From Planctomycetota bacterium (GTDB lineage Bacteria > Planctomycetota > Phycisphaerae > Phycisphaerales > UBA1924), in the NCBI GenBank assembly GCA_018242605.1, contig JAFEBP010000005.1, positions 210,861-274,860 on the forward strand: DNA of 64,000 nt, given 5' to 3'. The notes beneath the pieces were generated by a model. That model worked only from the letters and a program-made list of their open reading frames with translations. It did not search any database and was not told the DNA's origin. Of the stretch, positions 53,019-62,344 are shown in pieces (position 1 is the first letter of the stretch; each line of letters starts with the position of its first letter). Position numbers and translations under genes: made by a program.

Positions 53019-54332
53019 TCAACGCCGGAAGGGCTGGGGAGCGAACGGGTTTGTGGAGCCCGTCGCGGGCCGGGCCGTCGCGTTGGCTTGCGCCACGATC
53101 ACCTCTGTTCCCTCGCCGAGCTCCTCGCTCTGAACTTCGGTCACGCTGCCGTCGCTGAGCCCGGTCTTGACCCTCACAAGCTTCGCCTGACCGTTCGCAT
53201 CAAGCACCCAGACCTTGCCTTTCGGGCCGCCGCTCTCTCGACGCTCCGGCTTGGAGCCTTCCGCACGAGCGACCCCGCGATTGCCAGTCGGGCGTGCCTC
53301 GTCCGTCGCCCCGCTTGGAGTGAACCGCAGCGCCGCGTTGGGCACGGTGAGCACTTTCTCGCGACGGGCGGTGACGAACGAGACGTTCGCGGTGAGATAT
53401 GGGAGCAGTTTCAGGTCGGCGTTCTCCGTCGAGATCTCCACCGTGTAGGTAACGACGTTTTGTGTCATCGTCGCGTTGAGGCGCACCTTGCGGACGACTC
53501 CCTGGAACGAACGGCCTGGCACCCCGTCAACGGTGAATGTCACCGGCTTTCCCGGTTCGACATCCGCGATATCCGCCTCGTTCACCTGCACGAGCACGAG
53601 CATCTTGCGCAGGTCCTTGGCGATCAGGAACAGGCTCGGCGCGTTCAGACTCGCGACCACCGTTTGGCCGACGTCGACCCGCTTGTCGATGATGACGCCG
53701 CTGACCGGCGAGGTGATCTGGCAGTACGCCAGATTTCGCCTCGCCCTGGATACGCTCGCGGTGGCGATCGCCACCTGCGCCTGCGCCTGGCCGATCTGGG
53801 CTTCCGCCACAGCCACCGCCGCCACCGCCTGGTCGTACGCCGACTTGATCGCGTCGTAATCCGCCTGAGAGAGCGCCTCGGATATTCCCAGTTTCTCCGC
53901 CCTCGACCAGTCCTGGCGACTCTGGGTCAGCCGCGCCATCGCCTGTTGCCGATTGGCCTCACCCAGTTGCACTTGCGCACGTGCCTGCGCGAGCTGCGCC
54001 TCGGAAGTCGCGACGTCCGCGGCGTACAACGCGTCGTCGATCTTCGCCAGCAACGCCCCCTCGGCCACCTCCGAGCGGTAGTCAACCGGCTTGCCGTCCG
54101 TGCCGTTTCCGAACGAGGCGATCTGACCGTTCACCTGTGCGCCGACGTCGATCGTGTCCTCGGGCACGATGGTGCCTGTCGCCGCAATCGAAGCGACCAC
54201 ATCCGTAATTTTCACCTCCGCAGTACGATACTGCGGTGCGGCCTCGCCCCGATCGCGGTACCACACCAAACCGCCCCACGCGCCCCCTCCGACAACTGCC
54301 AACAGAAATACCACGATAATCGCGCGCTTCAT
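53019..54332 (-). CDS. MacA/HlyD-type periplasmic adaptor protein
   Basis: 437 residues. One N-terminal helix, a lipoyl/barrel-sandwich half-motif (VASIAATGTIVPEDTIDVG), a long coiled-coil hairpin (about 100-190), the second half (ITSPVSGVIIDKRVDVGQTV) and beta-barrel domains. An inserted Arg/Glu-rich charged loop near 350-370 is unusual. Bridges the inner-membrane ABC pump and the outer-membrane channel. The start overlaps the MarR gene stop by ATGA, so regulator and pump form one operon: marR-macA-macB ATPase-permease-tolC. Confidence 0.9.
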   Translation of the reverse strand: MKRAIIVVFLLAVVGGGAWGGLVWYRDRGEAAPQYRTAEVKITDVVASIAATGTIVPEDTIDVGAQVNGQIASFGNGTDGKPVDYRSEVAEGALLAKIDDALYAADVATSEAQLAQARAQVQLGEANRQQAMARLTQSRQDWSRAEKLGISEALSQADYDAIKSAYDQAVAAVAVAEAQIGQAQAQVAIATASVSRARRNLAYCQITSPVSGVIIDKRVDVGQTVVASLNAPSLFLIAKDLRKMLVLVQVNEADIADVEPGKPVTFTVDGVPGRSFQGVVRKVRLNATMTQNVVTYTVEISTENADLKLLPYLTANVSFVTARREKVLTVPNAALRFTPSGATDEARPTGNRGVARAEGSKPERRESGGPKGKVWVLDANGQAKLVRVKTGLSDGSVTEVQSEELGEGTEVIVAQANATARPATGSTNPFAPQPFRR

Positions 54333-54901
54333 TCTTTGATTCTCCGCACCCGAATCCGAGTCGTCCGCTCAGGCACCTCGGGCGCTCTCGAGGCCAGGAC
54401 TCCCCCGGTGCGTTCAACCAGCGGATCGAGCCAACGGCAGAGTGTGAAAAGTGTTTGAGTCAGGCCGCGTTGTTGCCGCGGATGCAGCCCTTCCATGAGC
54501 TGTGACGTCCATGCCGGGTGATCAACAAGTATCGACTCGACGAGCCTCGTCCCGGCAGCCGTCAACGCCACCGCCCAGGCACGCTGATCAATCGCGACTT
54601 TCGACCGCGTGACCAGGCCCATGCGCAGCAGACGCTTGACCAGACCGGAAACGGTGGCCTTCGTCAAAAGTAGTTCTTGACAAAGGTCCGTCGCCCGAAC
54701 CGACGATCCGCCCGCCGAGGAATGCTCGTGCAGGGCTCTCATCACTCGCCACTGGGCTGGCGAGAGTCCACACGCCGCGAACCGCACCTCCGCAAGTCGG
54801 CGCAGCCGGGCCGCCGTGCGCCAGAACATGCCGAACGCCGCCTCGGCATCTGTCTGCCCGGCAAAGCTCATCGGTGATCGGGTTGTGTTCGCAATCTTCA
54901 T
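54329..54901 (-). CDS. MarR-family repressor of the pump operon
   Basis: About 190 residues with the winged-helix core (LSPAQWRVMRALHEHS, then LCQELLLTKATVSGLVKRLL) typical of MarR. The C-terminal extension (RRIKE) overlaps the adaptor start. Start choice is uncertain: ATG at 54901 avoids the palindromes, but ATG 54937 and TTG 54949 are in frame and lie inside them. First gene of the pump operon; ligand-relieved autorepression is the usual design. Confidence 0.85.
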   Translation of the reverse strand: MKIANTTRSPMSFAGQTDAEAAFGMFWRTAARLRRLAEVRFAACGLSPAQWRVMRALHEHSSAGGSSVRATDLCQELLLTKATVSGLVKRLLRMGLVTRSKVAIDQRAWAVALTAAGTRLVESILVDHPAWTSQLMEGLHPRQQRGLTQTLFTLCRWLDPLVERTGGVLASRAPEVPERTTRIRVRRIKE

Positions 54902-54912
54902 TCGCGGCACGA

Positions 54913-54954
54913 TTCGTTGGCAGGTGACCTGCGGCATTATGTTCGCCAACGAAC
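54913..54954. promoter_or_regulatory. Nested palindromes at the pump-operon start, candidate MarR operators
   Basis: TTCGTTGGC (54913-54921) and GCCAACGAA (54945-54953) are perfect 9-bp inverted arms. Between them lies CAGGT-G-ACCTG (54921-54931), and the right side also forms GTTCG-N4-CGAAC (54941-54954). Position at the 5' end of the MarR gene fits autorepression. Confidence 0.5.
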
Positions 54955-55267
54955 CAATTCGCGTTTCACGAGAAGCCTTGAACCGGTGGCAGGACCTCCT
55001 GGCCTGCGGATCGTTTTTGTGGTTAACCCTTAATCAGGGGGGGATCGACGTGCAACGTCGGGACGGCAATCATGGATTTGCCGGCGCATTGACACCGCCT
55101 CGACCACTGGTCGGCGGCCCCTCGCCGGCGTGAGACCACAATGCGGCGCACGAAGCCCCAGGGGCGAGCATTGGTTCAGAGTTCGTCGTGTTGTTGCCGA
55201 GATCGTGTGGTGCGCCTTGGCCAGGCGGCCCGCTGGATGCTCGACGTTCCCGACCCAATCGCCGGAT
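54955..55267. other. Gene-free stretch upstream of the pump operon
   Basis: About 313 bases between the MarR start and the hybrid kinase stop. No coding pattern is convincing on either strand; it holds the promoter region of the pump operon. I see nothing else recognisable. Confidence 0.4.
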
Positions 55268-57070
55268 TCACGCGGCACTGGTCGCCTTGAGCGCGGGGCG
55301 GTCGAACGCCTCACGACAAATTCGGATCAGCCGCAACTTGTCGATGGGCTTGCTCGCGTATGTGTCGCAGCCCGCCTTGAAGCACGCCGCGCTGTCACCC
55401 TCCATCGCGTGGGCCGTAAGCGCAATAATGGACCGCGCCCAGCCCTTATTCCTCAGCAACTGCGCGAGAACGTAGCCATCCATCTCCGGCATCTGAATGT
55501 CGGTGATCACGACATCGCACGGCGGCGGATCCAGCAGAGGCCCCCGTACCGAACGATCCGTCGTCATAGCCTCGAGCAGCGAACGACCGTTGTGGAACAC
55601 GCTTACTTCTGCTCCCGCCCGTCGCAAGTGAAAAGAGATCAGCCGCTGATTCTCCGGCCCATCTTCGGCGAGATAGATTCTGACGCCGGTCAGAGACACG
55701 GCTTTTTCGCTCTCCCGCGTCTGGCTGGCCTCGGAGGCCGCCACCCGCAGCGCCCCCGGCTCGAGCAACGCGACACCCTCCAGCGGCCCCGTGGCGACCG
55801 TTGTCGTGAACACGCTTCCCTTGCCGGGTTCGCTCGTGACCGTCACGTCGCCTCCGAGCATCCGGGCGAGCGTTCGGCTGATCCTGAGGCCTAGCCCGGT
55901 ACCCCCGAACCGACGAGTTGTTGACGAATCCGCCTGCTCGAACGCCGCGAAGAGCCTCCCCGCCTGCTCGCTCGTCAGTCCGATCCCCGAGTCCGAGACG
56001 CTGACCCGCATCACCGGGCCCATTCCCGGCGAAGCGACGAGCGCGGCACGCACCGTGACCCCGCCCTTTTCGGTGAACTTGATGGCGTTGCCCACCAGAT
56101 TGATCAGGATCTGCCGCAACCGAACCGGGTCGCTCCGAATGGTCGCCGGCAACGCCGTCTCCTGCTCGATGCTGAGGGATATCCCTTTCGCCTTCGCCTT
56201 GACGTTCATCAGAGACTCTACATCCAGCAAGATCCGCCGCGCGTCGACGTCCACCCTTTCGACGGGCATCTTGCCCGCTTCAATCTTTGAAATGTCCAGC
56301 ACATCGTTGATGATCCCCAACAGGTGCTCGCCGTTGCGCCGGATGATGTCGATGTACTCAAGGCGGTCCTTCGACGAGGCGTTCTCTCCGCCGTTTTCCG
56401 CGAGCAGGTCCGCGTACCCCAGGATCGCCGACATCGGCGTCCTGATCTCGTGGCTCATGTTGGCAAGAAACTCGCTCTTGGCCTCATTCGCCGCCCTGGC
56501 CAGGCCGGCGAGACGCTCCGCGGCTAGTGTCTGCTCGCGCAACGCTTCGTTCACCCGCGACAACTCGAACTGGGCCGTCTTCTGCAGGGTGATGTCACTG
56601 GCATACTTGACGATCTTGCGGATCGATCCGTCGCTATTGAGGACCGGGTTGTAGGTAGCCCGGATCCATCGCTGCGAGCCGTCTTTGGCCAGACGCATGA
56701 ACTCGCCGCTGCGATGTTCACCCTTCCGCAACGCGGCCCAGAACTCCACATATTCATCGCTCTGATGCTGCTCGAGCGGTATGAACGTCCGGTGGTGCTG
56801 TCCGATCAACTCTCCCTCGGTGTAACCGACGATGTTGAGGAAGTTCTGATTCACTCCCAAGATCAGGCCGTTGATGCTGAACTCGACCCGGCCTTGCGAT
56901 CGATCAATCGCTCCCAACTGAGCTTCCAGGCGCGAACGATCCCCAAGCAGTTCGCGCTCGGCGCGGCACTGCATCGCGAAGATCGCGTGCGATGTCCGCA
57001 ACACCGCTTCCCGCAGATCCCGCTCTGAGTCGCTGCTCCCCGGGGAGTCCTCGGACCGCATGTGCGCCAT
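55268..57070 (-). CDS. Soluble PAS hybrid histidine kinase with receiver domain
   Basis: 600 residues, no membrane segment. A PAS domain (about 60-165) with [15 protein letters not shown], of the type seen in chemotaxis and BdlA-like sensors, is followed by a coiled coil. HisKA has [12 protein letters not shown]; the ATPase domain has [15 protein letters not shown] and FGGTGLGL. The C-terminal receiver has the acceptor Asp in [14 protein letters not shown] and Lys in ASKPID. The ATG overlaps the preceding stop (TGATG) with GGGAG upstream, so it is translationally coupled to the MetE-like gene, an unusual pairing. No output gene is adjacent. Confidence 0.9.
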   Translation of the reverse strand: MAHMRSEDSPGSSDSERDLREAVLRTSHAIFAMQCRAERELLGDRSRLEAQLGAIDRSQGRVEFSINGLILGVNQNFLNIVGYTEGELIGQHHRTFIPLEQHQSDEYVEFWAALRKGEHRSGEFMRLAKDGSQRWIRATYNPVLNSDGSIRKIVKYASDITLQKTAQFELSRVNEALREQTLAAERLAGLARAANEAKSEFLANMSHEIRTPMSAILGYADLLAENGGENASSKDRLEYIDIIRRNGEHLLGIINDVLDISKIEAGKMPVERVDVDARRILLDVESLMNVKAKAKGISLSIEQETALPATIRSDPVRLRQILINLVGNAIKFTEKGGVTVRAALVASPGMGPVMRVSVSDSGIGLTSEQAGRLFAAFEQADSSTTRRFGGTGLGLRISRTLARMLGGDVTVTSEPGKGSVFTTTVATGPLEGVALLEPGALRVAASEASQTRESEKAVSLTGVRIYLAEDGPENQRLISFHLRRAGAEVSVFHNGRSLLEAMTTDRSVRGPLLDPPPCDVVITDIQMPEMDGYVLAQLLRNKGWARSIIALTAHAMEGDSAACFKAGCDTYASKPIDKLRLIRICREAFDRPALKATSAA

Positions 57071-58236
57071 CACTTTCTCCCGCCGACGTGCGCGGAGATG
57101 CTATCTGAAAGAACTTCGCTGGCCATCGCGGTGCCTTCCACCCGGGCCCGCACCTTCGCGAACGCGATCTCACGCGTCATTCTCGTGTCCCCGCAGCACG
57201 GCGCAAATCCGCAATCGTCGGTCGTGCCCAACTGCGTCAAAGGGATGAACTCCGCGGCTTCCAGAATGCGATCCCGAACCTCCTCGGGGGTCTCGACGTC
57301 TGTATCGAACGCATCAGTGACTCCGATATACACTCTCTGGTCGGGTCGTATGTGCCGACGTATGAGCCCCAGCATCTCGGTCCGGTCCGGTTCTCTGGCC
57401 ATCGCGAAGTAAAACCGACCCGCACGCAACTGGAGCACGCTCGGGATGATCGCCTCGTAATCGTCGCAAGCATCGCGCCCGCAGCTCCGTTCGCCGCGAG
57501 TGCAGAGATGCACGCCGATGCGCGACACTTCCGCGGGCAAAAGCCGATTCAACCCGAGATTGATGAGCTGGATGAACCGGGTCAGAAGCTGTCCCGAGGA
57601 GTCGAGTCGGCAAGCCAGCAAAGCCTCTGCAAAGTCGATCTGTACAGTGTGCGCTCCTAGAGCAAGGCAGGCCCGCACTTCACGAACGTGCTCTGCCAGC
57701 ACCTCCTCAAGGAACTGCTCCCTTGGGTAACCCTCGATGGGACGTGCCGGGTAGAGCAGGCTCATCGAGGTCGGCGCCGCCACTCCCTGCTTGAGCGGAA
57801 CACCGGCGTAACTCCTGGCTTCGAGCAGGAACGTGTCCGCGGAACGTGAGTACCGGAAGGGACCTTTCACAATCCGGGGCCACCGCCACCGCGGATTCCC
57901 CAACCGTGCCTCGAATCCATCTGGCTCCATGTTGGGGTGATCTTGGACCGCGTACGTGGCAAAGTTAGGGTGCTTTCGTTGCTCTCCGTCCGATGCGACC
58001 GGGGAGCCTGACGCTTCAAACTCCCGAATCGTGTCACGCACGGCTTCTCGGAATAGTGGTTCAATGGCCTGGAGCGAGACGGCGCCGGCATCGACAGCCT
58101 TGATGGCTTCGATCAGCTCCAGAGGACGGGGGATGCTCCCGATCGGCTCGGTCGGAATCGGACGAGCGATGCGGCTGTACCGGGGCAAGGTGCTCATAAC
58201 GTGGCGACTCTGAGGAACTACTGCAGAAGTTTCCAT
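57070..58236 (-). CDS. MetE C-terminal-domain-like methyltransferase
   Basis: 388 residues, matching the C-terminal (catalytic) half of cobalamin-independent methionine synthase rather than the full 750-residue enzyme. The opening [12 protein letters not shown] is typical. Zinc ligands appear as H and C in GVHLCTRGE and the last Cys in [24 protein letters not shown] provides the Glu/Asp region. Such short enzymes move methyl groups between a corrinoid, folate or other donor and a thiol. An extra CGRDACDD after the first zinc pair is unusual. Start uncertain (ATG 58236, or an ATG 18 codons later); neither has a good ribosome site. Confidence 0.75.
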   Translation of the reverse strand: METSAVVPQSRHVMSTLPRYSRIARPIPTEPIGSIPRPLELIEAIKAVDAGAVSLQAIEPLFREAVRDTIREFEASGSPVASDGEQRKHPNFATYAVQDHPNMEPDGFEARLGNPRWRWPRIVKGPFRYSRSADTFLLEARSYAGVPLKQGVAAPTSMSLLYPARPIEGYPREQFLEEVLAEHVREVRACLALGAHTVQIDFAEALLACRLDSSGQLLTRFIQLINLGLNRLLPAEVSRIGVHLCTRGERSCGRDACDDYEAIIPSVLQLRAGRFYFAMAREPDRTEMLGLIRRHIRPDQRVYIGVTDAFDTDVETPEEVRDRILEAAEFIPLTQLGTTDDCGFAPCCGDTRMTREIAFAKVRARVEGTAMASEVLSDSISAHVGGRK

Positions 58237-58592
58237 CGTCAAATAAAGCACAGCCCTGCATCGGTGCCGTGAAAACGCTAAAACTGGGTAGTTTGATCCG
58301 CGATGAATCTCGCTTGCGCCAACGCCCTAATGGCCCGCATGCACCACCGCACTCGTAAGGAGTTCTGACCCGTTTCACCCGCTCGCTGAGAAAGGGGATG
58401 GACCCTTAATGAATCCACATGTCTCGGACCATGCAGACCGAGAATAACTTCCATCGGTTATTGGCCAGGGGCTACATCGCAGCCAGTGTGTTCATGCTTG
58501 CGTCCGCAGTCTCGTTACGGTAGAATGAACAGACGAGCCCAACCGGCCGCGGCGGATCGGCGCTTCGCCGATTCGGAACAGAGAGAGACACC
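58237..58592. promoter_or_regulatory. Divergent intergenic region with a promoter for the PEP-CTERM protein
   Basis: 356 bases without a gene. TTGCGT (58498-58503) and TAGAAT (58521-58526), 17 bases apart, form a plausible sigma-70 promoter 67 bases before the PEP-CTERM ATG. A riboswitch before the MetE-like gene was looked for and not recognised. Confidence 0.4.
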
Positions 58593-59507
58593 ATGAACAC
58601 CCTTCGAAACCGTTCGGATTATTCCCGCTGCGCGCGGATTGCCGCGTCAGCGTGCGTCGTCATGTCCGCCGTTTCGCACGCTCAACTCAACCTGCTTCCG
58701 TCGGGTCCCCAGCAGGGCACGCACGCGGGCAACCTGGTGACCAACGGTTCATTCGAGTTCCGAAATAGCGGCGGGCCCGGCCCGGGCGCTACCGGCAGCA
58801 ACGTCTTCTGGGCCACAGGCACCCTGGCCACTCCGTTCGCAGTTCCCGCGGGATGGTCCTCCACCGGCGGGCCAAACACCTATGCCACGTGGGGCGGAAA
58901 CCTCGGCATGCCCGTCACTCACCGCGGCAGCGCCCCGCTTCCAGACGGCCTCAACGCCATGTACTTCGGCAACGGTCAAGGCGCAACGACCAACCTCCCA
59001 CCAACGTTTAATCCCAGCGGCGAGGTCACCTTCAGCGGGACCCCCAATATCCAGCCTCCCGGCGGCGCATTCCCCGTACCTTGCACGCTCTCGCAGACCG
59101 TGATGACCAACCTCACGCCCGCGCCCAGCTACATTCTGAGCCTGTGGGTGTCGGGCGAGGGCGCCTTCCCCGGCGGCTTCGGCCCTCCGAACGATGGCAT
59201 TTTCGGCCTCCGCGTCACGAATACGCAGGCGGGTGATCCCACCCGCTACTTCGCTGTGCCCGGCGGCAATGGAATGTACGGCTCTTCGCTCCGGTTGGAG
59301 TTCTCCTTCGTTCCCGTGAATCCGTCTCTTCCCGTCACCATCGAGTTTATCAACTGGGGGCACTTCAATCTGGCCCCCTTCGGCGGTACCGGCACCACCG
59401 AACTCGTCCTCGATGATGTCATCGTCAACGCCGTGCCTGCGCCGGGAGTGGTGGGGGTGTTCGGACTTGCCGGCGCAGCGGTGGCGGTTCGCCGCCGCCG
59501 TCGCTGA
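58593..59507 (+). CDS. PEP-CTERM-like exported surface protein
   Basis: 304 residues. Signal peptide ending SHAQ, a Gly/Pro/Asn/Thr-rich beta body beginning NLVTNGSFEFRNSG (a carbohydrate-binding-like pattern), and a C-terminal sorting signal: VPAPGVVG, one hydrophobic helix, then RRRRR. The motif is PAPG instead of the canonical PEP, a common planctomycete variant. Expected to be processed by an exosortase and displayed on the surface. Ribosome site GAGAGAG upstream. Confidence 0.82.
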   Translation: MNTLRNRSDYSRCARIAASACVVMSAVSHAQLNLLPSGPQQGTHAGNLVTNGSFEFRNSGGPGPGATGSNVFWATGTLATPFAVPAGWSSTGGPNTYATWGGNLGMPVTHRGSAPLPDGLNAMYFGNGQGATTNLPPTFNPSGEVTFSGTPNIQPPGGAFPVPCTLSQTVMTNLTPAPSYILSLWVSGEGAFPGGFGPPNDGIFGLRVTNTQAGDPTRYFAVPGGNGMYGSSLRLEFSFVPVNPSLPVTIEFINWGHFNLAPFGGTGTTELVLDDVIVNAVPAPGVVGVFGLAGAAVAVRRRRR

Positions 59508-59914
59508 CAGTTCAGTCGCTCCGCGTCAGATCCGCTCCGACCCAACTCACACTCGAACAGGCAAACCTCCGACATAATCGAGCGGCGTACGCAGATCGTC
59601 AGCTTCTTCGGTGGCCTATGTTCCACTCGACGCGCTCTCATCGAGCCCAAACCCGAATAGCGCGCCTCCGCCTGAATCCTGTTCGCCATTGAAGCTGCAG
59701 TCGGTTCGAAGCGAGCTTCTCGAAGAGGTTCAATCCCTCGATCCCGGGAACACGAGCGATCCGCCGGCGTTGGGGGAGAGTCCAAATGCCCGTTCGATTT
59801 GACGGGCGGTTCTGGCGTGCAGCCAGTGTCCGCGCTCCATGGGTACATCCATCCATCCCGAGCCGAGGTATACTCCCGCCTCGTCGGTCGGTTGCCCCCA
59901 CCAGAAGGATTTCC
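59508..59914. other. Gene-free stretch before the oxidoreductase
   Basis: About 407 bases. Short open frames exist on both strands but none shows a ribosome site plus a protein-like pattern. A TPsiC-like loop around 59725-59739 is not accompanied by a tRNA fold. Nothing else seen. Confidence 0.4.
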
Positions 59915-61297
59915 ATGAAACCGAGCAGTCTGACCCGCCGTGATTTCATCCAGTACGCCTCCGCCGCGAGCGCCGTCGTGCTCGGAGTGCCGAGGTTCGC
60001 GTTCGCCCGCCGCGCGGACACCAAGCTACGGGTGCTTTCGATCGGAGTCATCGGCACGATCGGCGGCGCCGACCGCAAGACCATTGCATCGCACCCGCTG
60101 GCAGAAATCGTCGGCCTGTGCGACGTGGACTCCAATGCGCTCGCCGAAGCGGCGAAGGACCACCCCAAAGCCTTCACCTGTTCTGACTACCGCGAAGCGT
60201 TCGACAAGCACGGCGACAAGTTCGATGCCGTGATTGTCGCCACGCCCGATCACTCCCACTGCAGCATCATGACCATGGCGCTCGCACGCGGCAAGCACGT
60301 GTACGGCCAGAAGCCCCTGGTCCAGCAGTTGGAAGAACTCGAGACTCTGGGCCGCGCCGCCGCCGCTAAACCCGAGCTCATCACGCAGACCGGCGCTCAA
60401 CGGATCGAGCACGCGCCCCGTCGCGCCGCAGTGGACATCCTCAAGAGCGGCGGCCTGGGACGCGTGATCGAAGTGCACATCGCGTTCGGCGGCGGCGCCC
60501 TCGCCGGGGGCCACTACTTCACCGATGGCAAACTAGGCGACCCGATCAAACCCCCCGCCGGATTCGACTACAACCTTTGGCTCTGCGGCGCCGCCGAGGA
60601 GCCCTGCCGTCCCAACATGGTTCAGCGGCAATGGCGCAGCTGGTGGAAGTACGGCGGCGGCCAGATCGCCGACTGGGTGGTCCATCTGACCGACGTGGTC
60701 TTCTACGCCTTCCCCGAGCTTCAGAGCCCCATCCGCGTCTGCTCGCGGACGCCTTCGCGCGACCTCTCGTACTTTCATGCCGACCACGTGCTGTCCACCC
60801 TCACCTACGCGGTCAGCGGAGACAAGTTCGCGAATAGCACCTGCAACTTCTATTTCTACGACACCAACATGAAGCCTGACCGTGCGCAACTCGGAATCGG
60901 CGAGGGCGAGTGGCCCAGCGGCATTGTGACGATCGTTGTCTGCGAAGGCGGCACCCTTGTCCTTGCTCCCGAAGGCCCGTTGGAGATTTGGCGAGAAGGC
61001 AAGAAGACCGACGGCATGCAGTGGCCCGGCCTCCCAAAGTACGAGGCCTTCAATCACTGGCACGCCTGGGTAGACAAGGCCCTGGGCAAGAACACCCCGC
61101 ACCTCTGGGCCCCATTCAGCGTCGGGCTCCGCTGCACCGAGCCCGGCCTGCTCGCGGTAAAGGCCGCGAAATTCCCCGGTCAAGTCTTGGAGTGGGACCG
61201 CAAGTCTTTGACTTTCACCAACCATCCCGAAGCAACCAAGGCAATCGTTGCGCGCGAGTACCGCAAGGGCTTTGAGCCCGTCCGGGTCGGCAAGTAG
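59915..61297 (+). CDS. Tat-exported Gfo/Idh/MocA-family oxidoreductase
   Basis: 460 residues. Twin-arginine signal LTRRDFIQYASAASAVVLG, then a Rossmann domain (IGVIGTIGGADRK is the dinucleotide region; the usual G-x-G-x-x-G is modified). The catalytic-loop motif is GKHVYGQKPLVQ, with Gln instead of the usual Glu before Lys-Pro. The C-terminal alpha/beta substrate domain contains GGGQIADWVVHLTDVV. Planctomycetes carry many such exported enzymes, thought to act on sugars or inositols. The start has AGAAGGA upstream. Confidence 0.87.
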   Translation: MKPSSLTRRDFIQYASAASAVVLGVPRFAFARRADTKLRVLSIGVIGTIGGADRKTIASHPLAEIVGLCDVDSNALAEAAKDHPKAFTCSDYREAFDKHGDKFDAVIVATPDHSHCSIMTMALARGKHVYGQKPLVQQLEELETLGRAAAAKPELITQTGAQRIEHAPRRAAVDILKSGGLGRVIEVHIAFGGGALAGGHYFTDGKLGDPIKPPAGFDYNLWLCGAAEEPCRPNMVQRQWRSWWKYGGGQIADWVVHLTDVVFYAFPELQSPIRVCSRTPSRDLSYFHADHVLSTLTYAVSGDKFANSTCNFYFYDTNMKPDRAQLGIGEGEWPSGIVTIVVCEGGTLVLAPEGPLEIWREGKKTDGMQWPGLPKYEAFNHWHAWVDKALGKNTPHLWAPFSVGLRCTEPGLLAVKAAKFPGQVLEWDRKSLTFTNHPEATKAIVAREYRKGFEPVRVGK

Positions 61298-61458
61298 CAG
61301 GCTCAGCCGACTGAGATTGGCGATGAACTGTCGAGTCACCACACGCGAGTCGGACTCGCGGCTGATGCTGATCCGCGATTATGTCTTGGCGTGTCCAGCT
61401 CTGCCCGTATGAAGGAACTTCTCCGACATGCCCAACCCGGCATCCCCGGGCCGCAGCT

Positions 61459-62088
61459 TCAACGCCGAATCCTGGTCCCGTTCCGCAGTGTTGGACTCTC
61501 TTCAACGGGCAGCATCGCGCCGAGAATCAGCTCCGCCGACCGCCGCGCTGTCCGAGCCGCCTGAAGTTGCTTGGCCGTGTGACGGGAGATCACCGCGCCG
61601 GTGATCAGGAGCAGAATCTGCTGCGCCACTTCCGATGCCGATTTCGCATCCGCACCGGCTTCAACGCACTTTTCACGCACGAGGCTGTCGAGCGCCTCGC
61701 CATGCACGAGCGCTGCTTTGTGAATCGGGTCGTTCTCGTGCGGAAACTCCGTCGCCGCGTTCAGGAACATGCACCCGCGAAAGTTCATATCAGCGAACCA
61801 TGTGTCAAGCGTGTCAAAGATCGCCAGGATCTGCTCCCTGGGGTCGCGGCCGCCAAGTCTGGCAATCTCGCCGCTCAGGTTCGTCATCTCCAGTTCGTGC
61901 TGGTACGCCAGCACCGCGAGGATGAGCGAGTCCTTGCTGTCGAAATGCTTGTAAAACGTGGTCTTGGTCACACCCGCCGCGGCGATGACTTCATCTAGAG
62001 AGACCGGCCCGAAGCCCTGCCGGGCAAAGAGCTCGGCGGCAATCGGTATGAATCTCTCCCGGCCCGACGTTGCCATTGATGCTGCCAC
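61459..62088 (-). CDS. TetR-family transcriptional repressor
   Basis: 209 residues. N-terminal helix-turn-helix IAAELFARQGFGPVSLDEVI and AGVTKTTFYKHFDSKDSLIL; the C-terminal domain has a ligand-pocket-like helix bundle with Cys in FRGCMFLN and REKCVEAG. The start is GTG with GGAGG seven bases upstream; an ATG four codons later is an alternative. Divergent from the MddA-like gene, with two perfect palindromes between them. Confidence 0.87.
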   Translation of the reverse strand: MAASMATSGRERFIPIAAELFARQGFGPVSLDEVIAAAGVTKTTFYKHFDSKDSLILAVLAYQHELEMTNLSGEIARLGGRDPREQILAIFDTLDTWFADMNFRGCMFLNAATEFPHENDPIHKAALVHGEALDSLVREKCVEAGADAKSASEVAQQILLLITGAVISRHTAKQLQAARTARRSAELILGAMLPVEESPTLRNGTRIRR

Positions 62089-62140
62089 CTTGCTGCCTCC
62101 GTTCGTGAGCCCGAGCCTGCTCGGGATCAGCCATCACAGG

Positions 62141-62179
62141 GTTGACGCCAAGTCAACCCCCGGTTGACCCTGAGTCAAC
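62141..62179. promoter_or_regulatory. Tandem 17-bp TetR operators GTTGAC-N5-GTCAAC
   Basis: Two perfect inverted repeats with identical arms and different spacers: 62141-62157 (spacer GCCAA) and 62163-62179 (spacer CCTGA), centres 22 bases apart, i.e. about two helical turns. They lie 53 bases upstream of the TetR start and 166 bases before the MddA-like start. This is the layout of a cooperative, autoregulatory TetR operator pair. Confidence 0.72.
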
Positions 62180-62344
62180 TGTTTTCCCGCAAGTAACACT
62201 GTATGTTTCAATGTCGATGCTGACGCAATCGGCACGCGGGGAAGGCGCTCACGCGAGCACATTTCACCGGCAAACCCAGATCGCCGGACACCGGGGGTGC
62301 ACTGCATCTTAGGTGCGCGATCGCAAATATCCAAGGACTCAGCA

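Noticed and set aside
59725..59739. tRNA TPsiC-like arm (GAGG-TTCAATC-CCTC)
   Set aside because: No acceptor, D or anticodon arm can be folded around it.
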